NCBI GenBank assembly: GCA_040881995.1
Contig: JBBECD010000146.1
Coordinates: forward strand, 1 to 22,523
Reading direction: 5' to 3'
DNA: 22,523 bases
From: JAQCEJ01 sp040881995
GTDB lineage: Bacteria; Planctomycetota; Planctomycetia; Planctomycetales; Planctomycetaceae
Positions 7,061-15,149 of the stretch are shown in pieces. The translations under genes and the position numbers were made by a program. The notes below the pieces were generated by a model that saw only the letters and a list, made by a program, of their open reading frames with translations, searched no databases and was not told the DNA's origin. Within the stretch, counting starts at the first letter, position 1; each line of letters begins with the position of its first letter.

Positions 7061-8770
7061 TTAACGGGTGGAAACCACCGCCACACGGGCCGACGAATTG
7101 CGGTTTTGAGCCGCCCCCGGAAAGCGATCCCAGACCGGCGGCGTGGCGACGGCATGATTCTCGGCATGCAACGCCCGCTCGATAATCGCCTCGAATTTCG
7201 GGAGTTTTCGCAGATACAGCGAGACTTGTTCGTCCTGGTACAACCGGACCCAGTCGTCTCGCCCGTCGAGATAAGCGCACGGCCCGCGAACCGTGGAAAT
7301 CAAGGCGATTTCGGTCTGGTACTCATCGAGAATCGGCGTCGTTTCGGGCTTGAGCACATGCGCGATCTGAAATTCGATAAACTCCCGTTCCAACTGCGGC
7401 GGGTAGACCGTGCGATACCGTCCATCGAATGCGATTTTCGTCTCGGGATACAGATGCCAGATCACGAATTGAGCCCAGCCGTAATCGGTGACGAGGTTCC
7501 CCTTGATCCCGAGTTGTTGAATCAAACGAATCGCCTTGAGAGGGACGCCTGGAACGTCGCCGCTGGTTTCGACGGCGATATCCCAGGGCTTCATGCCGCT
7601 CTGCCACATGCGGATCGACCCGGAAACCTGCACGCCGATGAGAATCGCGATACCGCAAGCGACGGCGACGGCACGAACGGCCCGCCGATGTTCGCCGGCC
7701 CATTGCCGGTGCAGAATCGCGAAGCAGCGCCTGAGTCCCTCGGTCATCGGCCCTGGGAACAAAACCATAATCGTAATCGCGAGTAACGCCGTGTGACGAA
7801 TGTGGCTGATCGCCTCGTAACAAACGACGGCCGTCACCAGAAGATCGATCCCTTGCCAGCGGCGGTAACCGAGGGCCGCGAGCGCCAACAATAAATAGGG
7901 AGCGTAATACACCGCCGACTGTTGCGCGGTCCACAACGGCTGCCATTCGCGGACGAACTGTTCGGTCCCGAGGTGATACCACAACATCTGGTGCATCGTG
8001 AATCCGTAGGGATTCACGAGCGTCGCCGCTCCGGAGATTGCGAAGACCGCCGTCATGCGAGCGGGAGTTAATCCCTCGTGTTGGAATGATTTAAGCCGCC
8101 AGCACCGCAGACATGTTGCCGCCAGGAACAGTCCCTGCATCGCCACGCCGGCGAGAAACCCGCCGTGCAGATTGACCCAGAACATCATGATCGCGGGGAG
8201 AAACCAGATCCGCCGGGATTTTTGGTTCCATTCGGATCGCAGAATCGCCAGCGTGAGGGCGAACAGGCCATAAGTTGCTAATTGAGGCCGGATAAAGACC
8301 ACAAACTGCGATAACGTCTCGGCATTAAACAGCCACAACACGGCGGCGGCGGCGACGCTCGCTTGAGCCCGGCGAAACATCCACGCCGCAGTCACGAAGA
8401 CGAGCAACACCCAGACGTTCCGCCACCACCACAGGCCGGTGTTCCCGAAGTGACTCCAGAGCCAGCCGATCTGGTACTCGGTCAGCCATTCGTGATTCAC
8501 CCATGCGGCTTGCGGAACGGTATACGAGAACGGATCGTTTTTTTCGGTGAGCACCCCCTGCTCAATCGACCGCATGCCGTACAACGTATGCCCCCACAAA
8601 TCGGGATCGGCGATCGTCAAACCACAGCAGAAAAGCGAGGCCGTGGTCCATAAGAGCAGCAAATGGGTCTTGCGTTCGCGGAGGGACATCGTCCCGTCGC
8701 GATCCCGCAAAGGTGGAACGCGCAAGGCGGGATCGGTCACCGGCAAATAATGGCTTTCGGGCACTGGCAT
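7061..8770 (-). CDS. polytopic membrane protein, GT-C-like family
   Basis: This protein of about 569 residues has roughly ten hydrophobic spans between residue 35 and about 400 and a hydrophilic C-terminal domain. After the first span comes DPDLWGHTLYG at about residues 55-65, then DPFSYT and WVNHEWLTEYQIGWLW, motifs I associate with a large planctomycete family of GT-C-like membrane proteins (DPDLWWH...DPFSYT...WVNHEWL). The first external loop with its acidic DPD matches the catalytic loop of polyprenyl-phosphate sugar transferases, but no substrate can be read from the sequence. ATG at 8770 is preceded by TTG at 8773; GGAAGGAAA upstream fits either. It is upstream of the Flp pilin on the same strand but 420 bases away, and is divergent from the TadE/TadG pair at 9124. 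Confidence 0.65.
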   Translation of the reverse strand: MPVPESHYLPVTDPALRVPPLRDRDGTMSLRERKTHLLLLWTTASLFCCGLTIADPDLWGHTLYGMRSIEQGVLTEKNDPFSYTVPQAAWVNHEWLTEYQIGWLWSHFGNTGLWWWRNVWVLLVFVTAAWMFRRAQASVAAAAVLWLFNAETLSQFVVFIRPQLATYGLFALTLAILRSEWNQKSRRIWFLPAIMMFWVNLHGGFLAGVAMQGLFLAATCLRCWRLKSFQHEGLTPARMTAVFAISGAATLVNPYGFTMHQMLWYHLGTEQFVREWQPLWTAQQSAVYYAPYLLLALAALGYRRWQGIDLLVTAVVCYEAISHIRHTALLAITIMVLFPGPMTEGLRRCFAILHRQWAGEHRRAVRAVAVACGIAILIGVQVSGSIRMWQSGMKPWDIAVETSGDVPGVPLKAIRLIQQLGIKGNLVTDYGWAQFVIWHLYPETKIAFDGRYRTVYPPQLEREFIEFQIAHVLKPETTPILDEYQTEIALISTVRGPCAYLDGRDDWVRLYQDEQVSLYLRKLPKFEAIIERALHAENHAVATPPVWDRFPGAAQNRNSSARVAVVSTR

Positions 8771-8806
8771 CAAAAAGTTGTTTCCTTCCGCGAGTCAGTC
8801 GGGTCG

Positions 8807-8855
8807 CCTTTTTGCAACAATGGTGGTCACAACGTAAGCCATTGTGGCAAAAAGG
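8807..8855. repeat. 17-base inverted repeat in the divergent intergenic region
   Basis: Arms at 8807-8823 (CCTTTTTGCAACAATGG) and 8839-8855 match as reverse complements with one mismatch; the loop is 15 bases. It lies 37 bases upstream of the GT-C-like start and well upstream of the TadE-like gene. It could be an operator, or a terminator-like hairpin with T-runs on both strands. Confidence 0.6.
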
Positions 8856-8960
8856 GAACTGTTAAGCGGCGTTTCGAGTCTTGAACATCACGAAAGGCAA
8901 ACGCCATGCCGGGCTCGTCCCACCGCGGAGGGCGAGAATCCAGAGCCAGCTCGCGACCCC

Positions 8961-8979
8961 CCTCGCTGACACGTCGGGT
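8961..8979 (-). repeat. planctomycete-style RRVSEG intergenic repeat
   Basis: The minus strand reads ACCCGACGTGTCAGCGAGG, which translates as TRRVSEG in one frame. I recall near-identical strings scattered through planctomycete intergenic regions and spurious proteins. This is recognition from memory, not a search. Confidence 0.4.
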
Positions 8980-9026
8980 GACCACAAAGAATTCTGACTC
9001 ATCCCTCATCCCTTGATTCCCGTCGC

Positions 9027-9044
9027 TTGGCATGAATTCTGCTA
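9027..9044 (+). promoter_or_regulatory. sigma54-like (-24/-12) promoter candidate for the TadE/TadG pair
   Basis: TTGGCATGAATTCTGCTA matches YTGGCACGNNNNTTGCW with two mismatches and correct 12-base spacing between GG and GC. Transcription would begin near 9053, about 70 bases before the ATG at 9124. The same leader length is seen for the candidate at the pilin gene. Confidence 0.45.
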
Positions 9045-9123
9045 GCAGTACGAGCCTGAGATTACGCTTCTGCTTAAGGCCCCTGCTGATGACCCGGACG
9101 CTGCAAGACAGGAAGAAGTCCGA

Positions 9124-9672
9124 ATGAATGGCAAGTTACGTCCCGCGATGCCGCATCATCGTCGGACGCCCGCTCGAACAATCTGGCCCGCACGCCTTCG
9201 CTCCGGTTTCGCTCGGCGGCGCGGGGCGGTCATTTTTGAATTGATCATCACCCTGCCCGCCCTCATGATTCTCGCGCTGGCGGTAATCGAATTCGGGCTG
9301 ATTCAACACGGACAAAAACACGTCTCCTCGGCGAGCGCCTTCGGAGCCAAGATCGCCGCGGAAACAGCCGGACTCAACTCCGGAAACACGGCGGCGGTCC
9401 GTACGAGCGTCGAGACGGCCGTCAACACGCACTTCGACGTCGCCGGTTTCGGAAATGTTTCGGGCGTGACGTTGCGGCATAACGTCGGAGGGGGAGGAGT
9501 CGATTCTTTGGGAAATTGTCCAGATCCCGTCGTTCCCGCCTTGCCGCCGGATTCCGTCCGCATCACGGTCTGCGTCGATTTTACGGATCTGTCCCCCGAT
9601 CTGTTGAGTTCGTTCGGATTTTCACTGGGGGACCGCTCGGCGGTCTTTACGACGACGTTTCCGCACGAATAG
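9124..9672 (+). CDS. TadE-like pseudopilin 2
   Basis: This 182-residue protein has a basic N-terminus of about 32 residues, then RRRGAVIFELIITLPALMIL (about 31-50) running into a single hydrophobic helix. Gly-Ala followed by FE matches the prepilin-peptidase site and glutamate of TadE-type pseudopilins. The periplasmic part has two cysteines (NCPDP and ITVCVDF) that could form a disulfide. It ends with VRITVCVDF and FGFSLGDRSAVF, shared with the TadE-like protein encoded at 5650-6213, so the two look like paralogues. AGGAAG lies about ten bases before the ATG. The TadG-like gene follows after 121 bases on the same strand, and a sigma54-like site lies upstream. Confidence 0.78.
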   Translation: MNGKLRPAMPHHRRTPARTIWPARLRSGFARRRGAVIFELIITLPALMILALAVIEFGLIQHGQKHVSSASAFGAKIAAETAGLNSGNTAAVRTSVETAVNTHFDVAGFGNVSGVTLRHNVGGGGVDSLGNCPDPVVPALPPDSVRITVCVDFTDLSPDLLSSFGFSLGDRSAVFTTTFPHE

Positions 9673-9793
9673 CCGTCGCCGTGGAACTCATCGTCGTTGA
9701 ATCGGATCGAGAATCTGATCGGAATCAAAACTGAAAATGATTTAATGCGAAGAGGGACGGCTCTCTTCGACGGAAGTCCTAGAGGATGGATGC

Positions 9794-10993
9794 ATGCAAG
9801 CCAGTCGTCGAGTTCGCACAAACCGTTCGCAAGCCGTGGGTGCCGGACATTCACGCCGCGGCATTGCCACCGTCTGGATTTTGCTGGCGGTTCCGGTGCT
9901 GATTACGGCATTTGTGGTGATGTTCAACGCCGGGAACCTCTGGCTTGCCGCGTTCGAAACGCAAAAAGCGTACGAAGCCGGAGCCCTCGCGGCGGTGAAG
10001 GCGTGGGGAGAGAGTCCGAACAACGCGGCCGATCGCCTGGCGGCGCGAAATCGCGGGGTGGAGTTGGTTCAGTCGAATACCGCGATCGGAAACGTCGTCG
10101 TCATCCCCGACAATAATGACGGGAACGGCGACGTCAACGACAACGACAGCCCCGATGGCTATGTCGTGTTGGGCGTTTTGCGGTCGGTTTCCGGCGGAGG
10201 ATTCGAATTCGATTCGAGCATCGAACCGGGATGCGGCGGATTCACGATCGAAGACATCTCGGATAAAGGGGGGGACTTCGCCGGCATCACCAATGTGACG
10301 ATTACCCTCGCCGACGGGACCATCATCAATACCATTCCGGGGCTGATCAGTCCGATCATTGCGCGGTCGACCATCAACACGACGGACGTGAGCGGCGACG
10401 ACGTCGACATCCGCGTCGAAATCAAGACTGACTCCTCGACGACGTTTATGGAACCGGCGGCATTCGAAGTGACCTACTTGAATTCGTCAAACGTGGGAGC
10501 TTCGCCGATCGTCTCCGTGGTGTTCGACGTTTCTCCGGATCTGGAAGGGGACGCTCACTTCGATCTCGACGATGGAGCGATCGACCTCGTCAACGACGTC
10601 AACGGCGGCTGGGGACCGGAACTCTCCACCTCCGGAGCGCTGCCGACTTCTCCCGAATTGCAGGTTGCGGGAGTCACCGTCTTCACGCCCACGAGCGGAT
10701 CGACGCAGTCGTTGTCGATCTCGTTTACAACCAACGATTTTGAGCGCAGCCGACGGCTGGTCTTCGGGGCCGACACCGATCAGGTCGGTCCCGGCGGAGC
10801 GATTCTAGGTCAGGGAAACTTCGGCGTGCGAATTCACGGGACGAACACGATTCCCCTCACCGGTCTGTTGGGCGATCTTGGAGGGGGTTCTTCGATCGGC
10901 CCCTACAACGTCACCGGCGATGCGTTCGCCTTATTCCCGTGTAACGGGATTGGAGAGCCGCGGCTGGTGAACGTCGTTTCGATCAAGCCGTAA
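9794..10993 (+). CDS. TadG-like pilus assembly protein
   Basis: This 399-residue protein has a basic N-terminus with RRGIATVWILLAVPVLITAF at about 22-41, forming one membrane helix, and then a long extracytoplasmic region. The RRG start and TadE neighbour fit the TadG group of Flp pilus proteins, which are usually tethered in the inner membrane with a large periplasmic part. The usual von Willebrand A domain is not evident. From about residue 85 the sequence is Asp/Asn-rich (PDNNDGNGDVNDNDSPDG, a calcium-site-like run), and the rest is Gly/Ser/Thr-rich and probably beta-structured. AGAGGA stands about seven bases before the ATG. A strong terminator follows at 11079. I am sure of the N-terminal class, less of the TadG name. 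Confidence 0.62.
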   Translation: MQASRRVRTNRSQAVGAGHSRRGIATVWILLAVPVLITAFVVMFNAGNLWLAAFETQKAYEAGALAAVKAWGESPNNAADRLAARNRGVELVQSNTAIGNVVVIPDNNDGNGDVNDNDSPDGYVVLGVLRSVSGGGFEFDSSIEPGCGGFTIEDISDKGGDFAGITNVTITLADGTIINTIPGLISPIIARSTINTTDVSGDDVDIRVEIKTDSSTTFMEPAAFEVTYLNSSNVGASPIVSVVFDVSPDLEGDAHFDLDDGAIDLVNDVNGGWGPELSTSGALPTSPELQVAGVTVFTPTSGSTQSLSISFTTNDFERSRRLVFGADTDQVGPGGAILGQGNFGVRIHGTNTIPLTGLLGDLGGGSSIGPYNVTGDAFALFPCNGIGEPRLVNVVSIKP

Positions 10994-11078
10994 GCTCGAT
11001 CGCGCCGTTTGAGTTGTAGCATCGAGGCCCGCGCGGTTGACACGCCGAAGGAGACCGACTCAACATCCATTTAAGCGA

Positions 11079-11118
11079 AGACAGGCTGTGGAGCGATCTC
11101 CACAGCCTGTCTTTCATT
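11079..11118 (+). terminator. rho-independent terminator after the TadG-like gene
   Basis: A 15-base perfect stem (11079-11093 with 11098-11112) closes a 4-base loop (cgat) and is followed by a T-rich tail (ttcatttt). It ends the TadE-TadG unit. The same hairpin could stop the minus-strand gene whose stop is at 11202. Confidence 0.88.
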
Positions 11119-11201
11119 TTGCGTTCTTTACTTTTCGACGGTAGGGCCTCTATGCATTTCGTCGGTTCGAACGGCCCGGCCCAGAATGGCGGCAGACGCC
11201 C

Positions 11202-11798
11202 TTACGGCGCGGTTTCGAGAATGTCCTGCAGATCGGGCAGCGGTTCCGAAGCGCGATGCATTAACGGAATGAAGTAGGTCGAGTTGTCGGTCTCTTCGTA
11301 ACGAGCGGCGGCATGTCGCTCGTAGACCCGTTCGAATTGACGGTTCTGGTACGGCGCACGAGGATCCCCGCCTAACGACAGCGCCTGATACTGGTGTTCC
11401 AGAACGTGAATGTAGTTGTACGGGCGGTAATAGTAGTAGCCGTGATAACGCGGATAATACGGGTAGTGCGGATACATGTCGCCGGTCGTCGTCCAGCAGA
11501 TCCGTCCGCAACCGTCGCGGCAGCGCCAGCGGCCCCACAATCGTCTAAAACATTCGCAGCAATCGACGCATTCGGCATCGCAGTCGGCGACCGTGCCCTT
11601 AACCGTACCGTCAACCTTGCCGTCGACCGTACCATCCGGTGTCGCCGTCGCGGCGGAGTCATTGACGGCGACGGTATCGGCGGTGGTTGGAGCCGCGGGC
11701 GCGGCGGCAATGTCTTCCGCATGGGCAAACGCGGCCACGAGCGGGACGATGCAAAAACTCATGTAAAGAATGCGGCTGGCTTTCATCATTTCCCCCAT
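11202..11798 (-). CDS. exported Cys- and Tyr-rich protein of unknown function
   Basis: From ATG at 11798 the product is about 198 residues. It begins with a signal peptide: a basic start, a hydrophobic core (ILYMSFCIVPLVAAFA) and AHAED, with cleavage likely after AHA. A low-complexity segment follows in which DGTVDGKVDGTVKGTV repeats. Next comes a Cys cluster, DCDAECVDCCECFRRLWGRW then CRDGCGRIC, with nine cysteines in about 35 residues, and then a Tyr/Pro/His-rich stretch, YPHYPYYPRYHGYYYYRPYNY. I recognise no domain. GAGGA lies ten bases before 11798; ATG at 11789 or 11786 (MKASRIL) are alternatives. It is transcribed towards the TadG-like gene and divergent from the secretin gene. A cell-surface or wall-associated role is a guess. 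Confidence 0.65.
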   Translation of the reverse strand: MGEMMKASRILYMSFCIVPLVAAFAHAEDIAAAPAAPTTADTVAVNDSAATATPDGTVDGKVDGTVKGTVADCDAECVDCCECFRRLWGRWRCRDGCGRICWTTTGDMYPHYPYYPRYHGYYYYRPYNYIHVLEHQYQALSLGGDPRAPYQNRQFERVYERHAAARYEETDNSTYFIPLMHRASEPLPDLQDILETAP

Positions 11799-12500
11799 AT
11801 CGGATCCGTCCTCGAAGGAAGGACGCTTGGAATTGGTTTCAGGAACCCGGTTGGCGGCGGATTCGACTCGCAATCTCTCGCGAGAGCGCCGAAGGCCAGA
11901 GGGTTGTGAAACGGATTGTAATAAAAACGTATTCGCGTACAGGCGGTGAAAGATCGTTGTCATCATCGTTGCGGTTACCGAGGGTAACGCCGGCGCGGTT
12001 TCGCCGCCTGGATCTCGCTCGACGATGGGTGGCAACGGACTGTGGACTGCTTTAAAGGTGTCTGTCGTCGGCCTCTACCAATAATGTCGGGTTCCGCGGG
12101 CCTGAAAGCCTACATGAATCACAATCTGTAAGACGCGAAAATCCATGCATGGCGTTGCATCTGTTACGTTGCGTACAACCTCTACGAAACGCAGAGTTTA
12201 ACATTTTTTGCATACCGGTAACGATGCCGGCCGGTTTGCGTATCTGCAAGTTCCCTTGTTATCGGATTATACGGCGTTTTCCGTCATTCACTACGATTTA
12301 AACCTTACAACCGAATTATGCGGTTTTGCCCCATCGACCGAAACATTCGCCAATTCCGTTGAATACGGATGATTAAAACAACCGATAAAGTTTCACAGCA
12401 GTCAGAACATGGTCCGTTGTTCCCCGACTCGCGCCGTGGACGGCGTATGAGCGACACATAGTCGAGGCTGCGAGCACCCAGACACGTATGGAGACGTAAA
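11799..12500. other. divergent intergenic region between the Cys/Tyr-rich protein and the secretin gene
   Basis: About 700 bases carry no gene I can support. Promoters for both flanking genes must lie here. I could not find a clear -35/-10 pair or a -24/-12 site before the secretin gene. A-T-rich stretches at about 12190-12410 are the most likely promoter area. Confidence 0.4.
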
Positions 12501-14123
12501 ATGAATTTTAAATGGACGTTACGTCTACCGCTCCAGGCAGGGTCTCTTCTTGCGACCTTGGCTCTGGGTTTCACAGCGGCAGACAACGCGGCAAATGCTC
12601 AAGGGCGAGCAGAATCGCCCCAGGCTTCCGCAGAATTACGAACTAAGGTGACCGACCTCGTCGATGAAATCTACGAATCGGAAGCCGAACTTCAAGTGAC
12701 GCTGCGACGCTCGAAAATCATGAAGATGAAGCAGGACATCTTCCGCGTCGCCGTTGCCGACCCCAACATCATCGAGTTCGTCGCCTTCGGCTCTCGCGAA
12801 GTCGAGGTCATCGGTAAAGAAACGGGAACCACCTCCATGACGTTGTGGTTGGGAACTCCCGAACAAGCGCGGCTCATCAATCTGACCGTGAACGTCACCA
12901 AAGACAATTCGGTCGAAGATCGACGCCGGCTCGAATATGGCGAATTGCAGAAGATGATTAACGCCATGTTCCCGGACAGCAAAATTCAGCTTATTCCCAT
13001 CGCCGATAAAGTCATCGTCCGCGGCGAAGCCCGCGATGAGGAAGAAGCCGTTCAGATCATGGCGGTTCTGTCTCAGCGCGGCAATGCGGGCGGAACGTTT
13101 CTGAATAACGTCAACCCTGTGACTCGCGGCGCCGTCGCCGATCCGTTTCCCGACGCGCTCGAATTGCCCGAGTCGACTCTCATCGACATGCTGCGCGTGC
13201 CGGGTGAGAAGCAGGTGATGCTGAAAGTCCGCATCGCCGAACTCAAAAGGTCGGCCGCGCGTCAACTCGGCGTGAACTTCGACTTCTCGGTGGGCGACTT
13301 CGCCTTTGCCTCGGCGATGACTCCGGGAAGCAATATGCTTCTGCGAGGCATTTTCGACGAAGACAGCTTCAACCTGTTCCTTAACGCCGTCGCCACCAAC
13401 GGCAGCGCCAAAATTCTGGCCGAACCGAACCTGGTGACGCTTAGCGGCGTGCCGGCTTACTTTATCGCCGGCGGACAGTTCGCCGTTCCCACCGTCGTCG
13501 GCGTGGGGGGCGCCCAAGCCGCGACGACGAGCTTCAAAGGGTTCGGAACTCAGCTCGCCTTCACGCCGACGGTCCTCGATAAAGACCGCATTCGTCTGCA
13601 AGTCAATCCGACGTTCAGCACGCTCAATCGAGGCAACTCGGTCAACGGCATCTTCGGCTTGGATACGCGCGCCGTCAGCACGACGGTCGACTTGCGCGAA
13701 GGCCAAGTGTTCGCCATCGCCGGCTTGATTCAAGAGCAACAGCGCGGCGACCTCACCCGCGTGCCGTTCCTCGGAGAAATTCCGGTCGTGAAAGTGCTGT
13801 TCCAGAACAAGTCGATCACCCGCGACGAAACCGAATTGCTCGTACTGGTCAGCCCCGAACTGGTGCATCCGATGGAGCCCGAAAACGCGCCGACGATTCT
13901 GCCCGGCATGGAAGTCACCGAACCGGACGACCGCGAATTCTACGTCCACGGCCAGATCGAAGGTTTGCCCGACTTGCACCACCGCAGCACCGTCTGGCCG
14001 ACCTACCAGCATCGCATGTGGCATCACTCCCGGCTGAATCGGCGCGGCGGTGTTGTCGCTTCCGAGGTCTGCGATGAATCGGACGATTACTACCTTCAGG
14101 GCGAGCACGGATACTCGAAATAA
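12501..14123 (+). CDS. RcpA/CpaC-type secretin (outer-membrane pore of the Tad pilus)
   Basis: This 540-residue protein has a signal peptide (MNFKWTLRLPLQAG..., cut near ANA-QG at about 33-35). An N-terminal pilus-secretin domain follows at about 60-135 (DIFRVAVADPNIIEFVAFG, VIGKETGTTSMTLWL), then a BON-like region at about 145-195 (IVRGEARDEEEAVQIM), and the secretin domain from about 235 (QVMLKVRIAELKRSAARQLG) through AKILAEPNLVTLSGVPAYFI to VPFLGEIPVVKVLFQNKSIT and ELLVLVSPELV at about 450. Secretins multimerise into the gated outer-membrane channel through which the pilus leaves. The C-terminal tail of about 80 residues is His/Arg-rich and not part of the common fold. GGAG lies seven bases upstream of the ATG. 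It leads the plus-strand run with the lipoprotein and TPR-HEAT genes. Confidence 0.92.
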   Translation: MNFKWTLRLPLQAGSLLATLALGFTAADNAANAQGRAESPQASAELRTKVTDLVDEIYESEAELQVTLRRSKIMKMKQDIFRVAVADPNIIEFVAFGSREVEVIGKETGTTSMTLWLGTPEQARLINLTVNVTKDNSVEDRRRLEYGELQKMINAMFPDSKIQLIPIADKVIVRGEARDEEEAVQIMAVLSQRGNAGGTFLNNVNPVTRGAVADPFPDALELPESTLIDMLRVPGEKQVMLKVRIAELKRSAARQLGVNFDFSVGDFAFASAMTPGSNMLLRGIFDEDSFNLFLNAVATNGSAKILAEPNLVTLSGVPAYFIAGGQFAVPTVVGVGGAQAATTSFKGFGTQLAFTPTVLDKDRIRLQVNPTFSTLNRGNSVNGIFGLDTRAVSTTVDLREGQVFAIAGLIQEQQRGDLTRVPFLGEIPVVKVLFQNKSITRDETELLVLVSPELVHPMEPENAPTILPGMEVTEPDDREFYVHGQIEGLPDLHHRSTVWPTYQHRMWHHSRLNRRGGVVASEVCDESDDYYLQGEHGYSK

Positions 14124-14194
14124 CAAGACAAAACCCCACACGGCGATGAACCTCGCTTCGCTCGTGTGATTCCCGAAGACAAGGAAATAGACCC

Positions 14195-14779
14195 ATGGTA
14201 CGTTTGCAAAAACCCGGATTAGCCTCCGCCTTAGTGGTGGCCGTGCTGGCGCAAGGATGCCGCACTCCTTGCCGGCCTTGTGCGGCCGTCGACCCGCCTG
14301 CTCCCTTAGGAACGCTGATCGATCCCGTCTGGGAGCAGCAGGAAGGAAATGCGGAAGCCTCGGACTTTGTCGTCCTCGAACATGAATTCACCGGCAACAC
14401 GGCCCGTCTGAACGCAGCCGGTCAAGATCACGTCAAGAAGATCGCCGTTCGCGTCAATCAGACGCCGTTCCCGATTATCGTGGCTCCGAGTTCCATGACG
14501 CCCGATTCGAACGATCCGTTCGGATTCCCGGTTCATAACAATCCCGAACTCGACCTCCAGCGTCGCGACGTCATCGTCAGCCTGCTCGAAGAGATGGGCG
14601 TGACCGATGCCGGCACCCGCGTGGTCGTGGCTCCCGAACTCTGTCCCGGCTACCAGTCGTTTGAAGCTCAGCGGGCCTACTACTCCGGTTTCAGCCGGCT
14701 CGGTTTCGGCCGAGGCGGCGGTGGAGGTGGAGGCGGCGGCGGATTCGGCGGCGGATTTGGCGGCGGCGGCGCCTTCTAA
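14195..14779 (+). CDS. Gly-tailed lipoprotein with OmpA-like segment
   Basis: This 194-residue protein has a short basic N-terminus and hydrophobic stretch ending AQGC at about residues 19-22, a plausible but not perfect lipobox, so it is likely outer-membrane anchored. Residues about 58-90 (FVVLEHEFTGNTARLNAAGQ then DHVKKIAVRV) resemble the start of an OmpA-type peptidoglycan-binding domain, but the domain is short. In many tad loci a small lipoprotein (CpaD) sits next to the secretin. The C-terminus is an unusual run of glycines with occasional Phe (FGGGFGGGGAF), probably disordered. AAGGAA lies about eight bases before the ATG, and the gene follows the secretin stop by 71 bases. The function is inferred from position only. 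Confidence 0.6.
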   Translation: MVRLQKPGLASALVVAVLAQGCRTPCRPCAAVDPPAPLGTLIDPVWEQQEGNAEASDFVVLEHEFTGNTARLNAAGQDHVKKIAVRVNQTPFPIIVAPSSMTPDSNDPFGFPVHNNPELDLQRRDVIVSLLEEMGVTDAGTRVVVAPELCPGYQSFEAQRAYYSGFSRLGFGRGGGGGGGGGGFGGGFGGGGAF

Positions 14780-14796
14780 CGTCAAATCGATTTCTC

Positions 14797-14838
14797 TTGT
14801 CGGGTCGGTCGACACGACCGGCCCGACAAGGGCTTTTC
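14797..14838 (+). terminator. hairpin terminator after the Gly-tailed lipoprotein gene
   Basis: Arms at 14797-14810 and 14816-14829 pair over 14 bases with one G-T pair and a 5-base loop. GGGCTTTTCT follows. It separates the secretin/lipoprotein pair from the TPR-HEAT gene, so the latter probably has its own promoter in the 370-base gap. Confidence 0.78.
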
Positions 14839-15149
14839 TAACTCCTGTTGAACCCATCCCATCCAGCGCACATCTCTACGCCGCTCAATTCGATTCAGTC
14901 ACTTTAAATCACACGGCTACAGGCCAACCTGCAATTTGAATTCCGTTCTTTTGACAATTCCTTCCTGTTCAAGTCACTCGGCGTATACGGCACGTTGGGT
15001 TGAATCCGGTGTCGTTCGAAAAGCTCACATTTTCATACAATAGCATCTGTCCGCAATGCCGCATGTGCAGCGAGCGCATGCTTCGGCCAACCTCTGTTGG
15101 CGGAAGGCATTGCCGGACGAACCAATTCAGTAGAGATCGAGGTCCAGTT

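Noticed and set aside
6642..7280. A longer minus-strand frame that extends the pilin upstream by about 213 codons
   Set aside because: It overlaps the C-terminus of the GT-C-like gene, contains dispersed repeats, and the Flp prepilin with its own ribosome-binding site explains the true start.
8827..9033. A 68-codon minus-strand frame with VTRRVSEG
   Set aside because: It spans an inverted repeat and a dispersed intergenic repeat, and has no recognisable product.
12033..12054. A GG/GC pair with 12-base spacing upstream of the secretin
   Set aside because: Most other sigma54 positions mismatch, and it lies over 400 bases from the start codon.
12636..14141. A 501-codon open frame antisense to the secretin
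   Set aside because: The secretin on the other strand is clear by family; the antisense product has no domain and is Asp/Arg/His-biased as expected from GC-rich third positions.
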